Shown: one piece after another, positions 1 through 8,380 of the stretch
How the letters are laid out: every line of letters begins with the position of its first letter
How positions within the stretch are numbered: position 1 is the first letter of the stretch
Origin: Candidatus Rokuibacteriota bacterium
GTDB lineage: Bacteria > Methylomirabilota > Methylomirabilia > Rokubacteriales > CSP1-6
Length of the DNA: 40,458 nt
Reading direction: 5' to 3'
NCBI GenBank assembly: GCA_016184365.1
Contig: JACPCW010000119.1
Span: 1 to 40,458 of the forward strand
Notes under the pieces: model-generated
Told to the model about the DNA's origin: nothing
Database searches by the model: none
The model's input: only the letters and a program-made list of their open reading frames with translations
Position numbers and translations under genes: made by a program

Positions 1-653
1 AGCCGGCGGAGCCTCCGAAGGCCCCGGCGAAGGCCGCGCCGAAAGCCGCAAAGCAGCAGGCGTCGAAGGCGGACGCGCCGGCGAAGCGCACGGCGAAAGC
101 CACCGCGGCGGCCACCGAGCGCGGCGAATTCTGGGTGCAGGTCGGCGCGTTTCGCGATCCGGCGACGGCGAAGCGCGTCGCCTCCGGGCTGCGCGAGAAA
201 GGCTTCCAGGTCGCGGAGTCGACGACGACGCCCGCGGCCAAGAGCACGCCGGCGGCGGGTGCCTCCGCACCGGGCGATGCCGGCGATCGCTACGACGTGA
301 TCGTCTCGGGCGGCGCGCCCGGCGACGTGGTGAAGAAGCTCACCGCCAAGGGCCTGTCGGCGGAAGAGCGGGGCGATGGCGCCGTCGTGCGACCGAGCCT
401 GCCGCTCCGCGACGCGGTGACGCTGTCGAACGATCTGCGGGGCGAAGGGCTCACCGTCACCGTCCGTCGCGCGACCCCTCCGAGCGCACCGCCGGCGGCC
501 GCGACGACGACAGCCCCGGCGACGGCCGTGAACGGCGACACGCTGCACCGTGTCCGCGTGGGCGCGTTTGCCGATCGAACCGCGGCGCGGGCCGCCGTGG
601 ACAAGCTTCAGGCGCTCGGCTACACCCCGTTCATCGCGAAGGGTCGCGAATGA
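1..653 (+). CDS. SPOR-domain protein, 5' end outside window
   Basis: The frame is open from the first bases, so the start lies upstream. The visible part begins with an Ala/Lys/Pro-rich low-complexity linker (to about nt 120), followed by a SPOR repeat starting FWVQVGAF at nt 129 and a second SPOR repeat near the C-terminus (VRVGAFADRTAARAAVDKL). SPOR domains bind denuded glycan strands of septal peptidoglycan, so this is probably an envelope or cell-division protein whose N-terminal anchor is outside the window. The tandem SPOR plus linker architecture is seen directly and the division role is family knowledge. It is followed after 29 nt by the IHF-like gene. Confidence 0.8.
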   Translation, partial: PAEPPKAPAKAAPKAAKQQASKADAPAKRTAKATAAATERGEFWVQVGAFRDPATAKRVASGLREKGFQVAESTTTPAAKSTPAAGASAPGDAGDRYDVIVSGGAPGDVVKKLTAKGLSAEERGDGAVVRPSLPLRDAVTLSNDLRGEGLTVTVRRATPPSAPPAAATTTAPATAVNGDTLHRVRVGAFADRTAARAAVDKLQALGYTPFIAKGRE

Positions 654-682
654 GCGGTGCCGGGGGGAGGTGAGTCGTCACC

Positions 683-970
683 GTGACGAAGAACGATCTG
701 GTCAATGCCGTGGCGGGTCACGGGCTCAGCAAGCGGCAATCGTCGGCGGTGGTGGAGTCCGTGTTCGACATCATCTTCCGCTGCTTCGAGAAGGGCGAAG
801 ACGTCAAGATCGTGGGATTCGGTCACTTCCGCATCCGCCGGAAGGCCTCGCGGCGCGGCCGCAATCCGCAGACGGGCGACAGCATCGAGATCACGGCGCG
901 CAAGGTCCTCACGTTCAAGCCGTCGAAAGGGCTGAAGCAACGGATCAACACGCGGGACTCCGCGACGTAG
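683..970 (+). CDS. ihfA: IHF/HU-family DNA-binding protein (IHF alpha-like)
   Basis: This 95-residue protein has the complete HU/IHF fold: an N-terminal helical pair (TKNDLVNAVAGHGLSKRQ), the conserved GFGHF segment, and a basic beta-arm containing GRNPQTGD followed by the FKPSKGLK tail. Such proteins bend DNA as dimers and assist nucleoid structure, replication and sigma-54 enhancer looping. GTG is chosen as start because it gives the usual family length. It is followed 11 nt later by a MerR gene and then tRNA-Pro, an order known from pheT-ihfA-merR-tRNA-Pro regions of proteobacteria, which supports the alpha-subunit assignment. An HU assignment is not excluded. Confidence 0.85.
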   Translation: MTKNDLVNAVAGHGLSKRQSSAVVESVFDIIFRCFEKGEDVKIVGFGHFRIRRKASRRGRNPQTGDSIEITARKVLTFKPSKGLKQRINTRDSAT

Positions 971-981
971 GAGCGTCCGGG

Positions 982-1335
982 GTGCCGCCGGCCGCCGAGA
1001 AGCTCTACTACCGGATCGGCGAGGTGGAGGAGTCGACGGGCGTGCCCGCCTACGTCCTCCGCTACTGGGAGTCCGAGTTCAAGCTGCTCCGCCCGAAGAA
1101 GAACCCGGCGGGGCAGCGCGTGTATCGCCAGCGCGACGTCGATCTGATCCGCCGCATCAAGACGCTCCTCTACGACGAGCGGTTGACGCTCGAAGGCGCG
1201 AAGAAGCGCCTCGCCTCCGAAGCCCGGCGCGCGCCGGAGCAGCTCGACCTCGGCATCAAGGAAGCGACCTACGCGGAGACGCTCCGCCGGATCCGCGACC
1301 GCCTGACCGCGCTGCGTGCGCGGCTTTCGTCCTGA
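982..1335 (+). CDS. MerR-family transcriptional regulator
   Basis: The 117-residue product has a winged-helix MerR head: YYRIGEVEESTGVPAYVLRYW is followed by the wing sequence with GQRVYRQRD and a helix running to about residue 75. The tail is a short amphipathic helix, probably for dimerisation, with no effector-binding domain or metal-binding cysteines. I place the start at GTG 982 because a GGAG sequence sits about 8 nt upstream; longer readings run antisense-like through the ihfA region. It lies directly downstream of ihfA, a known neighbourhood for small MerR/HspR-like proteins of unknown target. Confidence 0.8.
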   Translation: MPPAAEKLYYRIGEVEESTGVPAYVLRYWESEFKLLRPKKNPAGQRVYRQRDVDLIRRIKTLLYDERLTLEGAKKRLASEARRAPEQLDLGIKEATYAETLRRIRDRLTALRARLSS

Positions 1336-1349
1336 CGCGCCCCGGTCGC

Positions 1350-1378
1350 TTGCCGGTCCCGCGCTTGTTTGCGACAAT
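1350..1378 (+). promoter_or_regulatory. Putative sigma-70 promoter of tRNA-Pro(GGG)
   Basis: TTGCCG at 1350-1355 and GACAAT at 1373-1378 are separated by exactly 17 nt. The predicted transcription start (about 1385) lies a few bases before the mature tRNA 5' end at 1392. The fit is by eye. Confidence 0.5.
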
Positions 1379-1391
1379 TCATCGTCTGAGT

Positions 1392-1468
1392 CGGGGCGTG
1401 GCGCAGCCCGGTAGCGCACTAGACTGGGGGTCTAGGGGTCGCAGGTTCAAATCCTGTCGCCCCGACCA
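1392..1468 (+). tRNA. tRNA-Pro(GGG)
   Basis: A 77-nt cloverleaf is visible. The acceptor stem is CGGGGCG/CGCCCCG, the D arm GCGC/GCGC, the anticodon stem CTAGA/TCTAG, and the loop CTGGGGG gives anticodon GGG. The T arm is GCAGG/CCTGT with loop TTCAAAT. CCA is encoded in the gene. Confidence 0.96.
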
Positions 1469-1479
1469 ATGACACTTCT

Positions 1480-1512
1480 CGGGGGCTACGGGACACCGTA
1501 GCCCCCGTTTTT
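1480..1512 (+). terminator. Strong rho-independent terminator after tRNA-Pro(GGG)
   Basis: A perfect 12-bp stem (1480-1491 with 1496-1507) with a GACA tetraloop is followed immediately by five T residues. It separates the tRNA from surE, whose ATG is only 4 nt further on, so surE must depend on read-through or another promoter. Confidence 0.9.
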
Positions 1513-1516
1513 CGAC

Positions 1517-2290
1517 ATGCCCCTCCTCCTCGTGACCAACGACGACGGCGTGCACGCGGCGGGTCTCGCCGCGCTCGCCGAAGCCGTCTCCGAGCTCGGC
1601 GACGTCTGGGTGATCGCGCCCGAGCGCGAACAGAGCGCGTGCGGACACGCGCTCACGCTCCATCGGCCGATCCGTCCCACCGAGGTGCGTGACCGCGAAC
1701 GGTGGTTCGCCGTGAACGGCACGCCGTCCGACTGCGTGAATCTCGGCGTGCTCGGGTTCCTCCCCGAGCGACCCGTGCTCGTGCTGTCGGGCATCAACCA
1801 CGGCAGCAATCTCGGCGACGACGTGACGTACTCCGGCACCGTGTCGGCGGCGATGGAAGGGACACTGCTCGGCGTGCCGTCGATCGCGTTCTCGCTGGTC
1901 GAGGGCGACGACTTCACGGTCGCCGCGGGCGTCGCGCGGCTGATCGCCACGCGCGCGCTGGTCGAAAGCATTCCCCGCAAGACGCTGCTCAACGTGAACG
2001 TTCCCGCCGGCACGCCGCGCGGCGTCCGCGTCGCGGCGCTCGGTCATCGCGTGTATTCCGACAAGATCGTCGCGCAGGCCGATCCGCGGGGGCGCACGCA
2101 CTACTGGATCGGCGGCGGGGAGCCGCAGTGGGAAGCGCTCGACGGCACCGACATGGGCGCCGTCCACGAGGGCTACGTGTCGATCTCGCCGGTCCAGCTC
2201 GATCTCACGAACCATCGCGCGGTTGCGCACATGGCCGACTGGCAGAACGCCCTGAACGCGCAGTACCGCCGCGCCCACCGGTCCGGTTGA
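1517..2290 (+). CDS. surE: 5'/3'-nucleotidase SurE
   Basis: SurE is a metal-dependent cytoplasmic phosphatase acting on nucleoside 5'- and 3'-monophosphates. The 257-residue product has the hallmark N-terminus LLVTNDDGVHAAGL with the metal-binding Asp pair at residues 9-10, the REQSACGHALT segment with the metal-ligand Ser at residue 40, and SGINHGSNLGDDVTYSGTVSAA with the conserved Asn. Length matches the family. Its stop overlaps the TTG start of pcm by four bases, reproducing the classical surE-pcm-nlpD-rpoS stress and survival cluster. Confidence 0.96.
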   Translation: MPLLLVTNDDGVHAAGLAALAEAVSELGDVWVIAPEREQSACGHALTLHRPIRPTEVRDRERWFAVNGTPSDCVNLGVLGFLPERPVLVLSGINHGSNLGDDVTYSGTVSAAMEGTLLGVPSIAFSLVEGDDFTVAAGVARLIATRALVESIPRKTLLNVNVPAGTPRGVRVAALGHRVYSDKIVAQADPRGRTHYWIGGGEPQWEALDGTDMGAVHEGYVSISPVQLDLTNHRAVAHMADWQNALNAQYRRAHRSG

Positions 2291-2952
2291 GCGCCGCGCG
2301 GCCCGGCGGCGACCCGTACGCGCGCGACCGCGAGCGCATGGTCGACGAGCAGCTCGTGCGTCGCGGGATCACGGACACGCACGTCCTCGAGGCCATGCGG
2401 CGCGTGCCGCGCCACCTCTTCGTGGACGAGGCGCTGCGCTCCCGCGCGCACGGCGATCACCCGCTGCCGATCGGTGAAGAGCAGACGATCTCGCAGCCGT
2501 ACATCGTCGGGCTCATGACGTCGCTGCTCGACGCCAGTCGCGACGTGAAGGTCCTCGAGATCGGGACGGGGTCGGGGTACCAGACCGCGGTGCTCGCCGA
2601 AATCGTCCGTCGCGTCTGCTCGATCGAGCGGCTGCCGCGCCTGGCGCAGCGCGCGCGCGGTGTGCTCGAGGCGCTCGGGTACGCCAACGTCTGGATCCGC
2701 GTCGCCAACGGCGCGCTCGGGTGGATCGACGAAGCGCCCTTCGACCGCATCCTCGTCGCGGCCGGCGGCCCGCGCGTCCCGCCGCCGCTGTTCGATCAGC
2801 TGGCCGAGGGCGGCCGCATGGTGCTGCCGGTCGGGGACGACGAGGGCCAGGTGCTGACGGTCGTGGAAAAAGTCAGCGGCCAGATGGTGACGACGCCGCA
2901 CGGGGACTGCCGTTTCGTCCGCCTTGTCGGCAAGTACGCCTGGGAGACCTGA
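2287..2952 (+). CDS. pcm: Protein-L-isoaspartate O-methyltransferase
   Basis: Pcm repairs isoaspartyl damage in aged proteins by SAM-dependent methylation. The sequence shows ERMVDEQLVRRGI at the N-terminus, the substrate-loop segment IGEEQTISQPYIVGLMT, and the SAM-binding motif VLEIGTGSGYQTAVLAE, followed by VAAGGPRVPPPL. TTG at 2287 overlaps the surE stop (TTGA) and gives 221 residues; an ATG at 2338 would give 204. I prefer the coupled TTG start, but the choice is uncertain. It is the second gene of the surE-pcm pair. Confidence 0.93.
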   Translation: MSAARPGGDPYARDRERMVDEQLVRRGITDTHVLEAMRRVPRHLFVDEALRSRAHGDHPLPIGEEQTISQPYIVGLMTSLLDASRDVKVLEIGTGSGYQTAVLAEIVRRVCSIERLPRLAQRARGVLEALGYANVWIRVANGALGWIDEAPFDRILVAAGGPRVPPPLFDQLAEGGRMVLPVGDDEGQVLTVVEKVSGQMVTTPHGDCRFVRLVGKYAWET

Positions 2953-2962
2953 GATCTTCCTG

Positions 2963-2968
2963 TACAAT
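2963..2968 (+). promoter_or_regulatory. Putative -10 box of tRNA-Pro(CGG)
   Basis: TACAAT lies 15 nt before the mature tRNA 5' end. The same hexamer occurs before tRNA-Arg at 5685. I see no convincing -35 box. Confidence 0.4.
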
Positions 2969-2983
2969 GGCTCGGTCGGGCTT

Positions 2984-3060
<77 letters not shown>

Positions 3061-3071
3061 CCTTTCTCGCT

Positions 3072-3099
3072 CGCCGGCCGGCTCCTCCGCCGGCCGGCG
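3072..3099 (+). terminator. GC-rich hairpin after tRNA-Pro(CGG)
   Basis: A 10-bp perfect stem, CGCCGGCCGG with CCGGCCGGCG, encloses an 8-nt loop 11 nt after the tRNA. There is no T tract, so it may be a processing or weak termination hairpin rather than a classical terminator. Confidence 0.4.
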
Positions 3100-3125
3100 G
3101 GCACGCAACACCGCCGGTATCCAGC

Positions 3126-3422
3126 GTGTCCATCGCCGCCGCCGACATCCTCATCGAGGGACGGGTCCAGGGCGTGGGCTATCGTGCGTTCGTCGAACGA
3201 CGCGCGGTGCCGCGCGGGCTCGTCGGCTACACCATGAATCTCGCCGACGGCGGCGTCCGCGTGCACGTCGAAGGCGACCGCGCCGCGATCGAGACGCTGC
3301 TGGTCGACCTGGCCCGCGGGCCGCGGCTCGCGCACGTCGAACGCACGGACGTCCGCTGGATCGAGCCGACCGGCCGGTTCACGGACTTCGGCGTGCGGTA
3401 CCACGAGCCCGAGGCACGATGA
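3126..3422 (+). CDS. acyP: Acylphosphatase
   Basis: This 98-residue protein hydrolyses carboxyl-phosphate bonds of acyl phosphates. The signature EGRVQGVGYRAFVERRA carries the catalytic Arg (residue 20), and GYTMNLADGGV carries the catalytic Asn (residue 38). Length and both residues match the family, so it should be active. The GTG start is supported by length, although the upstream region has no strong ribosome-binding site. Its last codons overlap the start of the NlpD-like gene (ATGA), indicating translational coupling. Confidence 0.93.
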   Translation: MSIAAADILIEGRVQGVGYRAFVERRAVPRGLVGYTMNLADGGVRVHVEGDRAAIETLLVDLARGPRLAHVERTDVRWIEPTGRFTDFGVRYHEPEAR

Positions 3423-4273
3423 CGGCCGGGTCGGCGATGCGCCTGCACGCGGCGACCGTTGCGCTCTTCACCGTCTTCGCCGCCGCACCGGCCGCTGCGA
3501 ATCCGGCGCCGAGCGCCAAGCCGGGCTCGACGGGCGTCGCGGCGCTCGCGCACACGGTGCAGCCGGGGGACACGCTGTCGGGTATCGCGAAGCGCTACGG
3601 CGTCACCGTCAAGACGCTCGTCCGCACGAACGGTTTCTCGAGCGCCAGGGTGCGCCTGCGGGTCGGATCGCGCGTGCTCGTTCCCGCGGGGCCCGGCCCG
3701 CCCGCGCCGCCGGCAAAATCACCGGGTGAAGCGAAGGCTCCGACGGCGCGCGCGACGAAGGCCACCCGCGCGAGCCGCCGCGCGGCGGCCGCGGCTGCGC
3801 GCCGGATGCCGGCGTACATCGTGCTGTCCGTGCCCGATTTCGAGGAGCCGATTCCGCCGTTCACGTGGCCGGTCGAGGGGAGCGTGAGCTCGAACTTCGG
3901 TCGCCGCCGCATGGGGTGGCACGGCGGTGTCGACATCGTCGCGCCATCGGGCACGTCGATCACCGCGGCGGCGAGCGGGCTCGTGATCGCGAGCGGTGTC
4001 GAAGGCCGCTACGGTCGCGTCGTGAAGATCGCGCACGAGAACGGCTTCGTCAGCGTCTACGCGCACAACACGGACAATCTCGTCGAGCTCGGGCAGTGGG
4101 TCCTGGCCGGCCAGCCGATCGCGACGGTGGGACGCACCGGGCGGGCGACGGCCGAGCACGTCCACTTCGAGATCCGCCGTGACGGCCTCCGATACAATCC
4201 GCTGTACCTGCTGCCGTTGCCGCCGCGCATCGCCTCCGAAGAAGTGGAGCTGGACGAGGACGAAGAGCCGTGA
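3419..4273 (+). CDS. nlpD: NlpD-like LysM/M23 peptidoglycan peptidase
   Basis: The 284-residue product has an N-terminal signal-like helix ending near AAAPAAANP, a LysM domain ([18 protein letters not shown] to about residue 85), a basic Ala/Arg-rich linker, and a C-terminal M23 (LytM) domain. Unlike enterobacterial NlpD, where the metal site is degenerate, the zinc ligands seem intact: HGGVDI supplies His and Asp, and AEHVHFE supplies the final His pair. It could therefore cleave peptidoglycan itself rather than only activate amidases. No lipobox cysteine is seen. It lies between acyP and the sigma factor with overlaps at both ends. Confidence 0.88.
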   Translation: MTAGSAMRLHAATVALFTVFAAAPAAANPAPSAKPGSTGVAALAHTVQPGDTLSGIAKRYGVTVKTLVRTNGFSSARVRLRVGSRVLVPAGPGPPAPPAKSPGEAKAPTARATKATRASRRAAAAAARRMPAYIVLSVPDFEEPIPPFTWPVEGSVSSNFGRRRMGWHGGVDIVAPSGTSITAAASGLVIASGVEGRYGRVVKIAHENGFVSVYAHNTDNLVELGQWVLAGQPIATVGRTGRATAEHVHFEIRRDGLRYNPLYLLPLPPRIASEEVELDEDEEP

Positions 4274-5196
4274 GCGACGTCGAGCGTGACGACGCCATTC
4301 CGGACGAGCCGATCGAGCCGCTCGTCGACACCGTCGACCAGGACGTGCGCGAGGAAACGCGCGAGACGTCGCGCGCGAACCTGGCCGTCTACCTCCGGGA
4401 GATCTCGGAGATCCCGCTGCTGTCGCGCGACGAGGAGCAGGAGCTCGCGCGGCGCGCGCGTGCCGGCGACGAGCGCGCGAAACAGCGGCTGATCGAGGCG
4501 AACCTGCGTCTCGTCGTCCAGATCGCACGGCGGTATCTCAATCGCGGCCTGCCGCTGCCGGATCTCATCGAGGAAGGCAATCTCGGGCTCATGCGGGCGG
4601 TCGAGACGTTCGAGCCGGAGCGCGGTCTGCGGTTTTCCACGTACGGCACCTGGTGGATTCGCCAGGCCGTCGTGCGGGCGCTCGCCAACCAGGCGCGGTT
4701 GATTCGGCTGCCGGTCCACGTCGAGCTGCTCCTGGGACGGTACGCGCGCGAAGAGAAACGGCTCGTGCAGGCGCTCGGCCGCAAGCCGACGACGGAAGAG
4801 ATGGCGCAGGCGCTCCGCACGACGGTCGAGCAGATCGAGGAGCTCGAGGAAATGCGCCTGCCGCCGGTCTCGATCGAGACGCCGGTGGGCGAGGCGGAAG
4901 GCGGACGACTCCACGAGGTCATCGCGGATCCGGCCGCCGAGGCGCCGGCGGCGCTGGGGTCGCTGTTCCGCAAGCGCGCCGAGCTGGCGTCCGTGCTGGA
5001 CGACCTCGCGCCGAACGAGCGCACCGTGCTGCGCCGGAGGTTCGGGCTCGAGGGCGATGCGCCCGAAACCCTCGAGGCGGTCGGCAAGAGCATGGGCGTC
5101 ACGCGCGAGCGCGTGCGACAGATCGAACAGGGCGGGCTGCGCAAGCTGCGCGCGCTGCTGACCGCACGCGGCATCGACGCGACCGATCTGTCCTGA
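4270..5196 (+). CDS. rpoS: RpoS-like group-2 sigma-70 factor
   Basis: The 308-residue protein has a short acidic N-terminus, region 1.2 ([21 protein letters not shown]), region 2 ([29 protein letters not shown] followed by [12 protein letters not shown]), region 3 and a region-4 helix-turn-helix ([13 protein letters not shown]). It lacks the long 1.1 and non-conserved regions of a housekeeping RpoD. The position after surE-pcm-nlpD matches rpoS gene order. GTG at 4270 overlaps the upstream stop. A general-stress role is inferred from synteny; the sequence proves only a group-2 sigma factor. Confidence 0.88.
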   Translation: MSDVERDDAIPDEPIEPLVDTVDQDVREETRETSRANLAVYLREISEIPLLSRDEEQELARRARAGDERAKQRLIEANLRLVVQIARRYLNRGLPLPDLIEEGNLGLMRAVETFEPERGLRFSTYGTWWIRQAVVRALANQARLIRLPVHVELLLGRYAREEKRLVQALGRKPTTEEMAQALRTTVEQIEELEEMRLPPVSIETPVGEAEGGRLHEVIADPAAEAPAALGSLFRKRAELASVLDDLAPNERTVLRRRFGLEGDAPETLEAVGKSMGVTRERVRQIEQGGLRKLRALLTARGIDATDLS

Positions 5197-5198
5197 CC

Positions 5199-5675
5199 GT
5201 GTCGTTCGTCTCCGTGCTCCTGAACGCGCTGCTGACCGGCGCCATCCTCTATCACGCGAAGCAGACGCGTGAGCTGGCGCGCGCGTCGCGCCTGCGCCGG
5301 CCGCACGTCTTCCTGGCCATCAAGGGCGATGCGGACGACGGCACGAAGCGGCGTCCCGTCGTGCTGCGGAACGGCGGCGACCTGCCGGCGCGCGACGTCA
5401 CCGTGCGTGTCGTGCGCGACGCGCTCATCTGGACGGTGCCCCGCCGGGTCGACGGGCGCGTCGGCGGCGAGGAGCGCGTGCCGTTCTCGGCGCTCGACGT
5501 CGTGCGGTATGGCGTCATCGGCATCCCGCCGGGCGGCGAGCATCCGATCGCGTGTCTGACGCCGGCGGGCCGCTGGATGCCGGACCGCGCGCAGACGCTC
5601 GAGTGCACGATCACGTACGAGGACGGCGAGGGCGGCCGCTACACGGAGTCGGTCGGGCTCGAATACCTCGCGTGA
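5199..5675 (+). CDS. Hypothetical membrane-anchored protein
   Basis: The 158-residue product starts with one hydrophobic helix (FVSVLLNALLTGAILYHA), then a soluble, beta-rich region with phrases such as RRPVVLRNGGDLPARDVTVRVV and ECTITYEDGEGGRYTESVGLEY. The latter resembles an immunoglobulin-like or CARDB-like beta sandwich, but I do not recognise a named family. GTG at 5199 is 2 nt after the sigma-factor stop, suggesting cotranscription and a possible envelope role. The start is set by this spacing and by the hydrophobic N-terminus. Confidence 0.65.
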   Translation: MSFVSVLLNALLTGAILYHAKQTRELARASRLRRPHVFLAIKGDADDGTKRRPVVLRNGGDLPARDVTVRVVRDALIWTVPRRVDGRVGGEERVPFSALDVVRYGVIGIPPGGEHPIACLTPAGRWMPDRAQTLECTITYEDGEGGRYTESVGLEYLA

Positions 5676-5681
5676 CGCGAC

Positions 5682-5690
5682 TGGTACAAT
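5682..5690 (+). promoter_or_regulatory. Extended -10 promoter of tRNA-Arg(CCT)
   Basis: TGGTACAAT is an extended -10 element (TG-n-TACAAT) ending 27 nt before the tRNA 5' end. No clear -35 box is visible. Confidence 0.45.
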
Positions 5691-5717
5691 GACTGGTCAG
5701 TCGCGCTCGTCCTTGAC

Positions 5718-5794
5718 GCCCCCGTAGCTCAGGTGGACAGAGCAGCGGTTTCCTAAACCGCGTGCCGGGTGTTCGAGTCACCCCGGGGGCACCA
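5718..5794 (+). tRNA. tRNA-Arg(CCT)
   Basis: A 77-nt cloverleaf with acceptor stem GCCCCCG/CGGGGGC, D arm GCTC/GAGC, anticodon stem GCGGT/ACCGC and loop TTCCTAA gives anticodon CCT. The T arm is GGGTG/CACCC and CCA is encoded. Confidence 0.96.
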
Positions 5795-5797
5795 CTC

Positions 5798-5804
5798 TTT
5801 TTTT
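5798..5804 (+). terminator. T-tract downstream of tRNA-Arg
   Basis: Seven T residues follow 3 nt after the tRNA CCA end. No separate hairpin is seen, so termination would have to use the tRNA 3' structure or be factor-assisted. Confidence 0.35.
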
Positions 5805-5943
5805 GTACAGCGGCTCCCGCGAGCAGCCGCCCGTACGCTGCCTCTCCGGTGAATTCGTACCATGACGCCTGCGCGGGCCGTCGCCATCACCATGCCGAGA
5901 CCGTTCGCACACACGATGGCGGGCGGCGTGGGCGCCAAGAACG

Positions 5944-5973
5944 TTGACACAGGAAAACCGGCGCAGATACATT
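5944..5973 (+). promoter_or_regulatory. Putative promoter of the Cache-GAF histidine kinase
   Basis: A perfect TTGACA at 5944-5949 is followed after 18 nt by TACATT at 5968-5973. The predicted start (about 5980) leaves a leader of about 20 nt that contains the GAGGGA ribosome-binding site of the kinase. Confidence 0.5.
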
Positions 5974-5998
5974 CGTCTCGCCCGCGCGAGGGACGATT

Positions 5999-8251
5999 TT
6001 GCGCCAACGCCCCGTTCGGTTCGTCTGGCTGCACCTCGCGGCCGTTCTCGTCGTCGGACTGACACCGCTGATCATCTTCGGCGCCACCAGTCTGACGATC
6101 GAACGACACGGTGTTGAAGAGCAGGTCGTCCGCGATCAGGCGACCGGCATCGTCATCGTGTCCGAAGCCTTCGAGCGGCACTACGTCGCGAAAGTCCGCG
6201 CGCTCGAGGCGTTCGTGCGCCGCATCAGCCGCGCACGCCTGACGGACGCGGCGCTCGCCCACGAACTCGATGAGCTACGCGAGCCCATCGGGGCCTACGT
6301 CATCTCCGCGCACGATCGAGAGGGACACACCACCAGCATCAGTCCGCTACGGCTCGCGACCGGGGAGCTCGCGGACCGACCGTCGATCGGCCACAGGCCG
6401 TACTTTCAGCAGGCGCTCGCCGAACGACGGATCACGGTCTCGCCACTGCTGCACTCGGCGCGCGGTGTGCCGATCGTCGCGATTGCGGCTCCGATCACCG
6501 AAGGCAGGGTGGTGCGCGCCGTGGTCGTGATGGTGCTCGACCTCGCGAGCTTCACGGACGTCTTGACACGAACGGCCTGGTCGCTTGGACGGTTCTTCCT
6601 CGTCGATCGGGACCGCAATCTCTACCAGCTCTCCCCGCGCCCGACCGCGCTCGAGCTCGAAGTGAGCTCCCCGATCACGGCGCAGATCACCTCACCGGAA
6701 GGCACGCGCCGGATCCCAACGGCCGACGGCGAGCGGCTGATCAGTTGGGCGCCCATCCCGGCGCTCGGCATCACGCTGGGGGCGGAGATTGCATCGCGCG
6801 ATCTCATGGCGCAGCGAACTGTCGGGCGCGCCGAACACCTCGCCCTTGCCGGCCTGGGCGTCTTCGCCCTCTCGTGTGCCGCCGCGCTCATCGTCGGGCG
6901 CTTCGCCGGGCGCGAGCTCCATGCCGTCCGCGACTATCTGCAGGCCTTGGCCGGCGTGCGCGCGGGCGCGGAACCTCCGCCGCCGGTCCTTCGCGTCGCG
7001 GAGCTCGTGCAGATCAGCGCGGCCGGACACTCGATGGCCCGCACGATTCTCAGTCGCGAGCAGGCGTTGCGCATTCTGTTCGACCTGGATCGCGCCCTGG
7101 CCGACGCGCACACGACGGTCGACATCGTCCGCGTGGCCGCTCGGCACGCGAGCGAGACGCTCGGATTCGACGGCGCCGCCGCGTTCCTCCTCGACGAGCG
7201 CACCGGCACCCTGACGCTCATCGACACGCACCGGCTGCCGGATGACCTCGCCAAAGAGATCGCGAAGGTTCCCTTCGATCGCGCCGTCGCAGGCCGGGCG
7301 ATCGCGGCCGGCCACCCGATGGCGGTCACCGACGACGTCCTCGGACAGGTCGTCGCACCAGAGGTCGCGCAGGCCGTCCGCGCCGCGGGTTTCCAGACCG
7401 TCGCATCGACGTCGTGTGTCGCTCACGGGCGCACGTACGGGGCGCTCAGCCTCTATCACAGGCAGCGCATGGAGCTCGGGGAGGCGTTGCTCGCGCTGCT
7501 CCGGTCGATCGGCATTCAGGTCGCCATGGCCATGGCCCACGCCGCCGAACGTCAGCAGCTCATCGAGCAAGAGCGGCTCGCGGCACTCGGCCGGCTCGCG
7601 GCGGGCGTGGGCCACGAGCTGAAGAATCCCCTGACCGTCATCGACGCGCGTATCAAGATGCTGGATCTCCACAAGGCCGATCCTGAGGCGACCGCCAGAG
7701 ATATGGCGAGCCTCCGTGAGGCCTCCGCACGGATGAAACGCATCATGGCAGGACTCTCGAACTACGCGAAACCTCCGCGCGCTGAGCTGCAACCGCTGGA
7801 TGTTGACGAGCTGCTGCGCGGTATCACCGAACTCGTGGTGTACCAGGCGCGGCGCACGAATGTCTCGATCGCCGTCGAGGTCTTGGCCGACCTCCCTCAG
7901 ATCCGCGCCGAGCGGAGCCAGCTCACCCAGATCCTGGTGAACCTCGCCACCAACGCCATCGACGCCATGGTGGACGGCGGCGGCACGCTCACGTTGGGCG
8001 GTATCGCCGGGGCAGACCGCGTCGACATCGAGGTCGCCGATACGGGCCCCGGCATCCCACCCGATCGCTTGGAAGGAATCTGGACGGCGTTCTACACGAC
8101 GAAGCCCGAAGGCACCGGCCTCGGGCTGTCGATCGTCCGCGCACTCGTCATGGAACAACCCGGCGCGACGATCTCGGTGCACAGCGAGGTCGGACGCGGA
8201 ACGACGTTCACGATCAGCTTCCCGGCCGTTCGCGACGACCTGCCGCGATGA
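5999..8251 (+). CDS. Sensor histidine kinase (Cache-TM-GAF-HisKA-HATPase)
   Basis: The 750-residue membrane sensor kinase begins with a transmembrane helix (about residues 9-31). A periplasmic Cache-like domain follows, with the typical IGHRPYFQQALAERRITVSPLL segment, then a second helix near 280-302 and a HAMP-like stretch. A GAF domain occupies about 350-500. The transmitter has HisKA with phosphoacceptor His in GVGHELKNPL (about residue 538) and a HATPase domain with NAIDAM, DTGPGIP and GTGLGLS. Cache domains usually bind small extracellular ligands. The TTG start has GAGGGA just upstream. A single-domain response regulator follows at 8381 and is the likely partner. Confidence 0.9.
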   Translation: MRQRPVRFVWLHLAAVLVVGLTPLIIFGATSLTIERHGVEEQVVRDQATGIVIVSEAFERHYVAKVRALEAFVRRISRARLTDAALAHELDELREPIGAYVISAHDREGHTTSISPLRLATGELADRPSIGHRPYFQQALAERRITVSPLLHSARGVPIVAIAAPITEGRVVRAVVVMVLDLASFTDVLTRTAWSLGRFFLVDRDRNLYQLSPRPTALELEVSSPITAQITSPEGTRRIPTADGERLISWAPIPALGITLGAEIASRDLMAQRTVGRAEHLALAGLGVFALSCAAALIVGRFAGRELHAVRDYLQALAGVRAGAEPPPPVLRVAELVQISAAGHSMARTILSREQALRILFDLDRALADAHTTVDIVRVAARHASETLGFDGAAAFLLDERTGTLTLIDTHRLPDDLAKEIAKVPFDRAVAGRAIAAGHPMAVTDDVLGQVVAPEVAQAVRAAGFQTVASTSCVAHGRTYGALSLYHRQRMELGEALLALLRSIGIQVAMAMAHAAERQQLIEQERLAALGRLAAGVGHELKNPLTVIDARIKMLDLHKADPEATARDMASLREASARMKRIMAGLSNYAKPPRAELQPLDVDELLRGITELVVYQARRTNVSIAVEVLADLPQIRAERSQLTQILVNLATNAIDAMVDGGGTLTLGGIAGADRVDIEVADTGPGIPPDRLEGIWTAFYTTKPEGTGLGLSIVRALVMEQPGATISVHSEVGRGTTFTISFPAVRDDLPR

Positions 8252-8380
8252 AGCGCCGCTGATCTGAACGAATTGAACATCGGGCCCCTCGGCTTTATTC
8301 GATCGCCGGTCGCTGATAAACGCATCGACAGTTGCCGCGCGGCGCACGATCGTGCCATGCTCGGTGCTCGTGCTGAGTGC

